A stretch of DNA of 64,000 nucleotides, taken from contig NZ_CP038266.1 in NCBI RefSeq assembly GCF_004564355.1, positions 2,480,001-2,544,000 of the forward strand, in the 5' to 3' direction. The notes beneath the pieces are model-generated. The model was not told where the DNA came from and did no database searches. It saw nothing but the letters and a program-made list of their open reading frames with translations. The first letter of the stretch is position 1. Every line of letters begins with the position of its first letter. The position numbers and the translations under genes were made by a program. This document shows, piece by piece, positions 27,914 to 35,342 of this stretch. Source of the stretch: Microbacterium wangchenii (GTDB lineage: Bacteria; Actinomycetota; Actinomycetes; Actinomycetales; Microbacteriaceae).

Positions 27914-27931
27914 ATTCTAATAGGAATAGAA
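27914..27931 (-). promoter_or_regulatory. GntR promoter with TTCTA-N7-TAGAA operator
   Basis: On the minus strand TTCTA-N7-TAGAA (27915-27931) overlaps the -10 hexamer TAGAAT (27914-27919), which is 6 nt from the ATG at 27907. An AT-rich inverted repeat over the -10 box in a high-GC genome suggests autoregulation. Confidence 0.6.
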
Positions 27932-27966
27932 CAAGCGCGTTTCGCGATCCGCGACGGGGCACGACG

Positions 27967-28743
27967 TCAACCGCGGGCCGGTGGCGTGCGCGTGCGCCGA
28001 TACGTCGACGGGGTCAGCCCGAGGACCGTGCGGAAGTCGCGCGCGAGGTGGGCCTGATCGGCGTACCCGGCGTCGGCGGCGACCAGCGCCAGCGGCACGG
28101 TCGGGTCCTCCCGGATGCGCGCGGCGGCCTCCTGCAGGCGCCGGCGCCGGATGATCGCCGCCGGCGGCAGCCCCACCGTCCGGTGCGCGAGCCGCTGCAC
28201 CGTCCGCACCGAGACCCGCAGGCGCCGGGCCGCGTCCTCCACCCGCACGACCGCGGGATCGGAGGAGAGCAGATCGACCATGTCGTTGGCCAGCTCCCGC
28301 TCGCCCTCGACGGGGCCGACCCGGTCGGCGACCCACGCGGCCATGACGGCGCACGCGGCCGGAACATCCGGCATGGCTGCGCCCACCGCACGCACGAGGC
28401 CCGGTTCGTCCAGTCGACGCGAGTCGTCCACGAGGGCGCTCGGCGCGTCGGTGAGCACGGCGAGCGCGGCCGGGCGCAGCAGCGCGCCCACGGCCCATCC
28501 GCGTCCCTGCAGCACCCGCTCCCCCACCCGCGTGGTGGCACCCCACAGGCGCGCCTCTCCGTCCTGGACCACGAGGTTCGCCGCCGGGTACGCGAGGATC
28601 GGCTGGCGGGAGACCACCCCGGCGGGCAGATCCCACTGCGGCACCCAGAACCACGACACCGCCCCGACCGCGTCCCCCGGCGCCACGCGGTCCAGTCGCG
28701 GAAGACGCTCGGGGAAGAGCACACCACGGGTGCGGTCGGCCAT
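27967..28743 (-). CDS. AraC-family transcriptional regulator
   Basis: A 258-residue regulator. The N-terminal ligand-type domain (about 1-150) has WFWVPQWDLP, and the C-terminal double helix-turn-helix (about 165-255) has RRLRVSVRTVQRLAHRTVGLPP and GYADQAHLARDFRTVLGLTPSTYRR. TACCGT lies 6 nt before the ATG. It is divergent from the VOC gene with an 85-bp gap, so it may control that gene (inference). Confidence 0.9.
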   Translation of the reverse strand: MADRTRGVLFPERLPRLDRVAPGDAVGAVSWFWVPQWDLPAGVVSRQPILAYPAANLVVQDGEARLWGATTRVGERVLQGRGWAVGALLRPAALAVLTDAPSALVDDSRRLDEPGLVRAVGAAMPDVPAACAVMAAWVADRVGPVEGERELANDMVDLLSSDPAVVRVEDAARRLRVSVRTVQRLAHRTVGLPPAAIIRRRRLQEAAARIREDPTVPLALVAADAGYADQAHLARDFRTVLGLTPSTYRRTRTPPARG

Positions 28744-28749
28744 GCCGAC

Positions 28750-28755
28750 ACGGTA
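28750..28755 (-). promoter_or_regulatory. -10 element (TACCGT), leaderless AraC regulator
   Basis: Minus-strand TACCGT is 6 nt before the ATG at 28743; no ribosome-binding site is visible. Confidence 0.45.
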
Positions 28756-28828
28756 GCGACCCGCCCCGACACGTGAGGTGTCGCGAATATGCAAGACCGC
28801 GTGCCCGCGTCCGGCGCACGATGGCGGC

Positions 28829-29335
28829 ATGACCACGACAGACACCCGCGGCGTCACCGGCGCCCACACCACCGACGGCCGTCCGAACGCCGCCACGAGC
28901 CTCACGCCGTTCCTCGTCGTCCCCCGGGCCAAGGACGCGCTGGAGTTCTACCGCGACGTCTTCGGCGCCCGCATCACCGACGTCACCGAGTTCGACGGCG
29001 TCGTCGTGCACGCCGGCCTCGACTTCGGCATGGGTCTGCTGCAGCTCGGAGAGCCCTCACCGCAGTACGGCACGGTGCCCCCGCCCGGCGGCGACGCCGC
29101 GTGCTACTCGATGGGCGTGTACGTCGCCGACGTCGACACGGTGGTCGCGCGGGCGGCAGCGGCGGGGGCTGCGGTGCGCGAGGAGCCCTCGACGTTCGTC
29201 TCCGGAGACCGGTTCGCCAGCATCCGCGATCCGTTCGGCGTGCGCTGGTCGGTCATGAGCCGCGTGGAGGACCTCACCGAGGAGGAGAGCGCCCGCCGCG
29301 TCGCCGAGTGGGCGGCGTCCGGCGGGGCGGAGTGA
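28829..29335 (+). CDS. VOC (glyoxalase/bleomycin-resistance-like) family protein
   Basis: A 168-residue single-module-pair VOC protein of the PhnB/YdeE-like type: TPFLVVPRAKDALEFYRDVFGA opens the first beta-alpha-beta unit, and GVYVADVDTVVARAAAAGA and SIRDPFGVRWSV form the second. The substrate is not predictable. The start follows a CACGAT hexamer by 6 nt, suggesting a leaderless mRNA. It ends 7 bp from the convergent hisS. Confidence 0.85.
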   Translation: MTTTDTRGVTGAHTTDGRPNAATSLTPFLVVPRAKDALEFYRDVFGARITDVTEFDGVVVHAGLDFGMGLLQLGEPSPQYGTVPPPGGDAACYSMGVYVADVDTVVARAAAAGAAVREEPSTFVSGDRFASIRDPFGVRWSVMSRVEDLTEEESARRVAEWAASGGAE

Positions 29336-29342
29336 GCGCGGC

Positions 29343-30635
29343 TCACGACAGCGGGCGGATCTCCAGGTCGCCGACCGTGGCGCCGGGCGAGACCGTGGCG
29401 AAGGCGGCATAACCGTCCGCGGCGGCGCGCTCGAGCAGCGCCTTGAGGTTCTTCGTCCGCTGCTCCAGCCGCACGCGGCGGCCATCGGCGACGAGCGCGG
29501 CTTTGAGCGCGACCAGTTCGGCAGGGGCGACGTCACGGTCGTGCACGAGCACGACGGCGGCGGATGCGGCGTCCTCGCGCTCGGCGACGAGGTCGACGAT
29601 GCGCTCGAACCCGATCGAGAAGCCCACGGCGGGCACGTCCTGGCCGAGGAACCGGCCGATCATGCCGTCGTAACGGCCGCCGCCTCCCAGCGAGTACGAC
29701 ACCGACGGGTGGGCGAGCTCGAAGATCGTGCCGGTGTAGTAGCCCATGCCGCGCACGAGGAACGGATCGAACTGCAGCGGCACGTCGGCGTCCGCTCGCG
29801 CGGCCCCGACGGCATCGCCGAGGGCGACAAGCCACGCGACGACGTCGTCGGGCGCTCCCTCGGGGAGCGCCGCGCGGATCTGCCGCTCGCCGTACGGGTG
29901 GTGCTCCAGCGTCCGCGGGCGCTCCAGGAACGCCGCGAACGCGTCGACGGCGGAGGGTGTCGCGCCGCGCTCGCGCAGTTCGCCGGCGACCCCGGCTGCG
30001 CCGATCTTGTCGAGCTTGTCGATCGTGATGAGCACGCCCGGGCGCTCCTGGGCGGTGAACCCGAAGCTCCCCAGCATCCACTCCAGCGCCCGGCGGTCGT
30101 TGATGCGGATCGTGCCGCCGGTCAGGCCCAGGGCGTCGAGGGTGTCCAGGCTCGCGACCAGCAGTTCGGCCTCGGCCCGGCCGCCGGCGTCGCCGATGAT
30201 GTCGATGTCGCACTGCATGAACTGCCGGTACCGGCCCTTCTGCGGGCGCTCGGCGCGCCACACCGGGGCGATCTGGACGGCGCGGAAGACCGTCGGCAGC
30301 TCGGCGCGATGACTGGCGTAGAACCGCGCCAGCGGCACGGTGAGGTCGTAGCGGAGCCCCAGGTCGGTGAGGGCGGCGGGGTCGTCGGCGGCCGCGCGGA
30401 TGGCGTCGGCGTCGAGCCCGCGCTTGAGCACGTTGAAGGCGAGCTTCTCGTTGTCGCCGCCGATGCCCGAGTGCAGGCGCGCGTACTCCTCGAGCACGGG
30501 CGTCTCGATCTCGTCGAACCCGTGGGCGCGGTAGCGCTCGCGGATGACGGCGAGCACGCGCTCGCGGCGGGCCTTGTCGGCGGGCAGGAAGTCGCGCATG
30601 CCGCGCGGTGGGGTGACGGAGGGCACGGACCTCAT
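29343..30635 (-). CDS. hisS: Histidine-tRNA ligase
   Basis: A 430-residue class II aminoacyl-tRNA synthetase. It has motif 1 around RYRAHGFDEIETPVLEEY, motif 2 around QIAPVWRAERPQKGRYRQFMQCD, the HisA-type RGMGYYTGTIFE and SLGGGGRYDGMI segments, and motif 3 GFSIGFERI, followed by the C-terminal anticodon-binding domain (about 335-430). The ATG overlaps the mazG stop by 4 nt. The length is normal. Confidence 0.97.
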   Translation of the reverse strand: MRSVPSVTPPRGMRDFLPADKARRERVLAVIRERYRAHGFDEIETPVLEEYARLHSGIGGDNEKLAFNVLKRGLDADAIRAAADDPAALTDLGLRYDLTVPLARFYASHRAELPTVFRAVQIAPVWRAERPQKGRYRQFMQCDIDIIGDAGGRAEAELLVASLDTLDALGLTGGTIRINDRRALEWMLGSFGFTAQERPGVLITIDKLDKIGAAGVAGELRERGATPSAVDAFAAFLERPRTLEHHPYGERQIRAALPEGAPDDVVAWLVALGDAVGAARADADVPLQFDPFLVRGMGYYTGTIFELAHPSVSYSLGGGGRYDGMIGRFLGQDVPAVGFSIGFERIVDLVAEREDAASAAVVLVHDRDVAPAELVALKAALVADGRRVRLEQRTKNLKALLERAAADGYAAFATVSPGATVGDLEIRPLS

Positions 30636-31363
30636 TCTTCCAGGTCGCGTCGCGCCTGTTCGGCCACGCGGACGTCGGCCGTCAGCATCCGGAGCCGTTC
30701 GCGCAGCGCACGCTCCGCGTCCCATCCCTGCGCGCGGGCGAGCGCGACGAGCCCCAGCAGCGCGTCGCCCAGCTCGGCTTCGCTCGCCGGGTGAGACACC
30801 ACATCCTGTCCGAGACCCCCGGCATCGCGCGGTGTATCAGCCGAAGAGTGGTGTCTCACGGGGTCGACGCCCACCTGGGCGGCCTTGCCGAGGAGCTTCT
30901 GCGCGAGCGCGAGCGAGGGCATGTGCGACGACACCCCGTCCAGCACGCTCGTGCGCTCGCGCTTCTCCGCCGCCTTTGCGGCGTTCCAGTGCACGAGCAC
31001 CTCCTCGGGCGTGGTCGCCACCGCGTCGCCGAAGACGTGCGGATGCCGCCGCACCATCTTCTCCGTCAGCCCGCGCGCCACGTCGTCGATGCCGAAGGGA
31101 TGCGCCGCATCCCGCGACGCGATCTCGGCGTGGAACAGCACCTGCCACAACAGGTCGCCGAGCTCTTCACGCAACTCGTCGGGGGATCCGGACTCCACCG
31201 CGTCGATCACCTCCGCACTCTCCTCCACGAGGTACGGCACGAGGGCGCGGTGATCGATCCACTGGGTCCAGACGCAGCGGTCGCGCACGGCCCGCATCGT
31301 GTCGGCCGCCTCGCGCAGCGGGTCTACGGCTGCGCCGCGGGCGTGGTCTTCCGGTAGTGCCAT
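30632..31363 (-). CDS. mazG: MazG-family nucleoside triphosphate pyrophosphohydrolase
   Basis: A 243-residue all-alpha NTP-PPase that removes non-canonical or surplus NTPs. The first MazG domain has the metal motif EESAEVIDAV and ELREELGDLLWQVLFHAE (ExxE-x12-ExxD type); the second, degenerate half begins at ELGDALLGLV. Between them, codons 169-191 are a 69-bp palindromic insert. The ATG lies within nhaA, overlapping it by 40 nt, and the stop overlaps hisS by ATGA. Confidence 0.9.
   Translation of the reverse strand: MALPEDHARGAAVDPLREAADTMRAVRDRCVWTQWIDHRALVPYLVEESAEVIDAVESGSPDELREELGDLLWQVLFHAEIASRDAAHPFGIDDVARGLTEKMVRRHPHVFGDAVATTPEEVLVHWNAAKAAEKRERTSVLDGVSSHMPSLALAQKLLGKAAQVGVDPVRHHSSADTPRDAGGLGQDVVSHPASEAELGDALLGLVALARAQGWDAERALRERLRMLTADVRVAEQARRDLEE
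30791..30859. repeat. 69-bp element with 12-bp perfect terminal inverted repeats, in frame in mazG
   Basis: GTGAGACACCAC (30791-30802) and GTGGTGTCTCAC (30848-30859) are perfect inverted repeats around a 45-nt centre. The element begins and ends on mazG codon boundaries and spans exactly 23 codons (169-191) in the linker between the MazG halves. No transposase and no clear target duplication are visible. Confidence 0.75.
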
Positions 31364-32475
31364 GCCCGCCACGATACGAGCATCACGGCCAGGACGAGCG
31401 AGGTGAGCGAACCGGCCAGCACTCCGAGGGTCGCCTGGTCGCGGAGGGCGGGCTGATCGGCGAAAGCGAGCTCGGCCAGCAGGAGGGAGACGGTGAAGCC
31501 GATGCCGCCGAGCGCCCCCACCGCGAGGAGGTCGGCCAGCGGAAGCCGCGCCGTACCGGCGCCGGCCGTGCGCTGCGCGATCCATCCGAACAGCGCGATA
31601 CCGACGGGCTTTCCCACCACGAGGCCGGCGAACACCCCCCAGAACGCCGGCGAGAGCTCGGTCAGCGGCACGGCGGGGATCACCACGAGCGCCGCGGTGA
31701 AGGCGAACAGCGGCAGGACCAGCGCGTTGACCCACGGCTCCAGCGCATGCCGCGTCCGCCGCGCAGGGCCCTGCGACATCGCCAGGCCCAGCGCGACGCC
31801 CGCGATCGTGGCGTGCACGCCGGAGCGCGACACGAGCACCCACGTCATCAGCGCCAGGACGACCAGCACGACCGAGACCATGACGTGCCGGGGTCCCCCC
31901 AGCTGACGGCTGAGCACGCCGAAGACGACGACGAGAGCGAGGGCGGCCAGCAGGCTCACGGCGTCGATGCCCGTGGTGAACAGCACCGCGATCAGCACGA
32001 TCCCCACGATGTCGTCGAGGATCGCCAGCGCCAGGAGGAACACGCGCACGGAGGAGGGCAGGCCGCGACCCACCACGGCGAGGACCCCCAGCGCGAAGGC
32101 GATGTCGGTGGCCGTCGGCACGGGCCATCCGGGCGCGGACGGCCCGCCCCCGGCGATGCCGAGGAAGATGCCGATCGGAAGGAGCACGCCACCGGCGGCG
32201 GCGATCGCCGGCTGCAGCGCCTTGCGGGCGGAGTTCAGCTGACCGCGCGTGAGCTCGACCTGCAGCTCCACCGCGACGGCGAAGAAGAACAGCGCCAGCA
32301 GCCCGTCGGCGATCCAGTGCTCGACCGACAGGGTGAACACGCCCGGCAGCCCGACCTCGAGGTGCAGGACGTCCCGCATCCCGGGACCCAGCGGCGAGTT
32401 CGCCACCGCGAGCCCCGCCGCGGCAGCGCCCAGCAGCATCGCGGCGGGCAGGCGAGCGGAGCGCAGGACGGACAT
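31324..32475 (-). CDS. nhaA: Na+/H+ antiporter NhaA
   Basis: A 383-residue integral membrane antiporter with about 12 helices. The family's paired aspartates appear in LALAILDDIVGI, with PTATDIAFALGVLAV and a C-terminal GGIGFTVSLLLAELAF. It exports Na+ in exchange for protons. The start is decided by GGAGGTGCC directly before the ATG at 32475; a TAGGCT at 32537-32542 (minus) would give a leader of about 55 nt. Its end overlaps mazG by 40 nt. Confidence 0.95.
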   Translation of the reverse strand: MSVLRSARLPAAMLLGAAAAGLAVANSPLGPGMRDVLHLEVGLPGVFTLSVEHWIADGLLALFFFAVAVELQVELTRGQLNSARKALQPAIAAAGGVLLPIGIFLGIAGGGPSAPGWPVPTATDIAFALGVLAVVGRGLPSSVRVFLLALAILDDIVGIVLIAVLFTTGIDAVSLLAALALVVVFGVLSRQLGGPRHVMVSVVLVVLALMTWVLVSRSGVHATIAGVALGLAMSQGPARRTRHALEPWVNALVLPLFAFTAALVVIPAVPLTELSPAFWGVFAGLVVGKPVGIALFGWIAQRTAGAGTARLPLADLLAVGALGGIGFTVSLLLAELAFADQPALRDQATLGVLAGSLTSLVLAVMLVSWRAWHYRKTTPAAQP

Positions 32476-32579
32476 GGCACCTCCGGATGAGGCGGATCCC
32501 GGTGCGGCGACCGGGGCCCCCGCCCGCCAGAGCCACAGCCTACGTCGCCGCCCGCGCCAGGACACGGGTCCCGGGCGGG

Positions 32580-32585
32580 TAGCGT
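32580..32585 (+). promoter_or_regulatory. -10 element (TAGCGT), leaderless ppc
   Basis: TAGCGT is 6 nt before the GTG at 32592; no Shine-Dalgarno sequence fits. Confidence 0.5.
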
Positions 32586-32591
32586 TGGCGG

Positions 32592-35255
32592 GTGCAAGAA
32601 CTGACCCCCACGGAAGCCATCGACCTCGTCGGCCGCTTCGAGGCCGGCCAGGAACTCCCCGAGGAGATGCGCGCCGACGTGCGCGTGCTCGGCTCGCTCC
32701 TGGGACGCGTCCTACGGGAGAGCGGGTCGCCGGGGCTGTTCGAGGACGTCGAACGGCTGCGCACCGCGACGATCCAGGCGTACACCGACGAGACCCCCGA
32801 GGCGTTCGCCCGGGCGGCGCGCATCGCCGACGGATTCTCGGTGGCACGCGCCGACGAGGTGGCGCGTGCGTTCACGTGCTACTTCCACCTCGTGAACCTC
32901 GCCGAAGAGCACCAGCGCGTGCGCATCCTCCGCGAGCGCGACGGTCGCGCCGGTTCGGCGGATGCGGCGGACTCGATCGCCACCGCGTTCGCCCGCCTGT
33001 CGGAGGAGGTGGGCGAAGACGCCGCCCGAGAGCGCCTGCGCGGCCTGCGGTTCCACCCCGTCTTCACCGCCCACCCCACCGAGGCCCGCCGTCGTGCGGT
33101 GTCGGCGAGCATCCGCCGCCTGTCGGAGCTGCTCGACGGCTACGACACCGCCGCCGAGGACGGGACCGCCCGCCGCCGCGCCGAGCGTCGCATGCTGGAG
33201 GAGATCGACGTGCTGTGGCGCACGGCTCCCCTGCGTGCGGAGAAGCCCTCGCCCACCGACGAGGTGCGATCGGTCATGGGCGTCTTCGACGAGACGCTCT
33301 ACACCGCCGTCCCGCACGTGTACCGCCGCGTCGACGACACCCTGCAGGGCGATGACGCCGGGGCACGCGCGCCGATCGTGCGCCCCTTCGTCCGCCTGGG
33401 CTCGTGGGTGGGCGGCGACCGCGACGGCAACCCGTTCGTCACAGCGTCCGTCACCCGCAAGGCGGCCGCGATCGCGAGCGAGCACGTGCTGCGGGGGCTG
33501 GAGCGCACGGCGCTGCGGGTGGGGCGCGGACTCACGCTGGATGCCGCATCCACGCCGCCCAGCGACGCGCTCGTGGCGCTGTGGCAGCGGTTGCGCGCCG
33601 GTGACGAGGAGGCTGCCGCCGACATCGCGCAGCGGTCGCCGAACGAGCCGCACCGCCGCATCATGCTCCTCCTGGCACGCCGGATCGCGGCCACCCGCAC
33701 GCGCGACGCCGATCTCGCCTACCGCGACCCCGAGCATCTGCTGGCCGACCTCCGCACCGTGCAGGAGTCGCTGGTCGCCGCGGGAGCCGCGCGCCAGGCG
33801 TACGGGCACCTGCAGCAGCTGGTGTGGCAGGTGGAGACGTTCGGCTTCCACCTCGCCGAGCTGGAGGTGCGTCAGCACTCCGCCGTGCACGCGCGCGTCC
33901 TCGCGCGCCTGGACGCCGGGGACACCGACGACGAGACCGAAGAGGTGCTCGACACCTTCCGCGCGATCGCGTACATCCAGGAGCGCTTCGGCCCCAAGGC
34001 GGCGGGGCGCTACATCGTGTCGTTCACCCGCTCTGCCGACGATCTCGCCGCCGTGCACCGCCTGGCCCGGCACGCCGTGGGCGAGAACGGCACGCCGCCC
34101 GTGCTCGATGTCATCCCCCTGTTCGAGACCTTCGCCGACCTGCGGGCGGCCCCCGGCATCCTCGCCGAGATCGTCGGCCACCCCGCCTTCGCCGCGCGCC
34201 TGGAGCAGACCGGGCGGCGCCTGGAGGTCATGCTGGGGTACTCCGACTCGTCGAAGGACGTCGGCCCCGTCGCGGCCAACCTCGCCCTGTACGAGGCGCA
34301 GGCCGAGATCGGCGAATGGGCCCAGCGCACCGGCATCGAGCTGACGCTCTTCCATGGGCGCGGCGGGGCGCTCGGGCGCGGCGGCGGTCCGGCGAACTCC
34401 GCCATCCTCGCCCAGCCGCCGCACTCGGTCGAGGGGCGGTTCAAGCTCACCGAGCAGGGCGAGGTCATCTTCGCGCGTTACGGCGACCCGGCCATCGCGA
34501 TGCGCCACATCGACCAGGTCGCCGCCGCGGTGCTCATGGCCTCCGCTCCGTCGAACGAATCCCGCAACCGCGCGGCGGCCGAGCGGTACGCCGACATCGC
34601 GCGCACGATGGATGCGGCATCCCGCGAGCGCTTCTTCGCCCTCGTGAAGGCGCCCGGGTTCGCGCCGTGGTTCGCGCGCGTGACCCCGATGGAGGAGATC
34701 GGCCAGCTCGCGCTCGGCTCCCGGCCTGCGCGGCGCGGCCTGTCGGTGGAGTCGCTGGAGGACCTCCGCGCCATCCCGTGGGTGTTCGCGTGGACGCAGG
34801 CGCGCATCAACCTCGCCGGATGGTTCGGCCTGGGCACCGCCCTGGAGGCCGTCGGCGACGAGGAGCGCCTGCGCGAGGCGTACCAGGAGTGGCCGCTCCT
34901 GCGCACGCTGATCGACAACGTCGCCATGAGCCTGGCCAAGGCCGACGCCCGCATCGCGCGGCGCTACCTCGACCTGGACGACCGCGCCGACCTGGCCGAC
35001 CTCGTGATGGCCGAGATGACCCTCACGCGGTCGTGGGTGATCCGGGTGACCGGCGGCGACGAGCTGCTGGCCACCAAGCCGGTCCTCCAGCGCGCCGTGA
35101 AGATGCGCAGCCCCTACGTCGATGCCCTGTCGCTGCTGCAGCTGCGTGCCCTGCGGGCGCTGCGCGATCCGGACGCTCCCCGCGACCCGGAGCAGGAGCG
35201 CCTGCTGCTCCTGTCGGTCAGCGGTGTGGCCGCGGGCCTGCAGAACACCGGCTGA
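32592..35255 (+). CDS. ppc: Phosphoenolpyruvate carboxylase
   Basis: An 887-residue anaplerotic enzyme making oxaloacetate from PEP and bicarbonate. The catalytic His lies in FTAHPTEARRR, GGDRDGNPFV is the second signature, and the third active-site region is GYSDSSKDVG followed by LFHGRGGALGRGGGP. The C-terminus ends QNTG, the usual end of the PEPC fold. The length is typical. Bicarbonate may come from the carbonic anhydrase at the left end. Confidence 0.98.
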   Translation: MQELTPTEAIDLVGRFEAGQELPEEMRADVRVLGSLLGRVLRESGSPGLFEDVERLRTATIQAYTDETPEAFARAARIADGFSVARADEVARAFTCYFHLVNLAEEHQRVRILRERDGRAGSADAADSIATAFARLSEEVGEDAARERLRGLRFHPVFTAHPTEARRRAVSASIRRLSELLDGYDTAAEDGTARRRAERRMLEEIDVLWRTAPLRAEKPSPTDEVRSVMGVFDETLYTAVPHVYRRVDDTLQGDDAGARAPIVRPFVRLGSWVGGDRDGNPFVTASVTRKAAAIASEHVLRGLERTALRVGRGLTLDAASTPPSDALVALWQRLRAGDEEAAADIAQRSPNEPHRRIMLLLARRIAATRTRDADLAYRDPEHLLADLRTVQESLVAAGAARQAYGHLQQLVWQVETFGFHLAELEVRQHSAVHARVLARLDAGDTDDETEEVLDTFRAIAYIQERFGPKAAGRYIVSFTRSADDLAAVHRLARHAVGENGTPPVLDVIPLFETFADLRAAPGILAEIVGHPAFAARLEQTGRRLEVMLGYSDSSKDVGPVAANLALYEAQAEIGEWAQRTGIELTLFHGRGGALGRGGGPANSAILAQPPHSVEGRFKLTEQGEVIFARYGDPAIAMRHIDQVAAAVLMASAPSNESRNRAAAERYADIARTMDAASRERFFALVKAPGFAPWFARVTPMEEIGQLALGSRPARRGLSVESLEDLRAIPWVFAWTQARINLAGWFGLGTALEAVGDEERLREAYQEWPLLRTLIDNVAMSLAKADARIARRYLDLDDRADLADLVMAEMTLTRSWVIRVTGGDELLATKPVLQRAVKMRSPYVDALSLLQLRALRALRDPDAPRDPEQERLLLLSVSGVAAGLQNTG

Positions 35256-35270
35256 CCCGCGCCCGGGCCG

Positions 35271-35340
35271 CCGAGAGTGCATCGACTCGGCCAGAGTGCA
35301 CCGGATCTGGTGCACTCTCGCGGGCTTGGTGCACTTTCGG
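35271..35340. repeat. Nested double inverted repeat between ppc and mfd
   Basis: The inner hairpin AGAGTGCACC-GGATCT-GGTGCACTCT has a perfect 10-bp stem (35293-35318). It is flanked by an outer pair CCGAGAGTGCA (35271-35281) and TGCACTTTCGG (35330-35340) with one mismatch. The AGTGCA core occurs four times. It lies between convergent genes, so it could be a bidirectional terminator or a REP-like element. Confidence 0.75.
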
Positions 35341-35342
35341 CG

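Noticed and set aside
32712..35315. An 867-codon open frame antisense to ppc
   Set aside because: Same effect of high GC: the third-position bias of ppc removes stops on the opposite strand. No start signal or domain.
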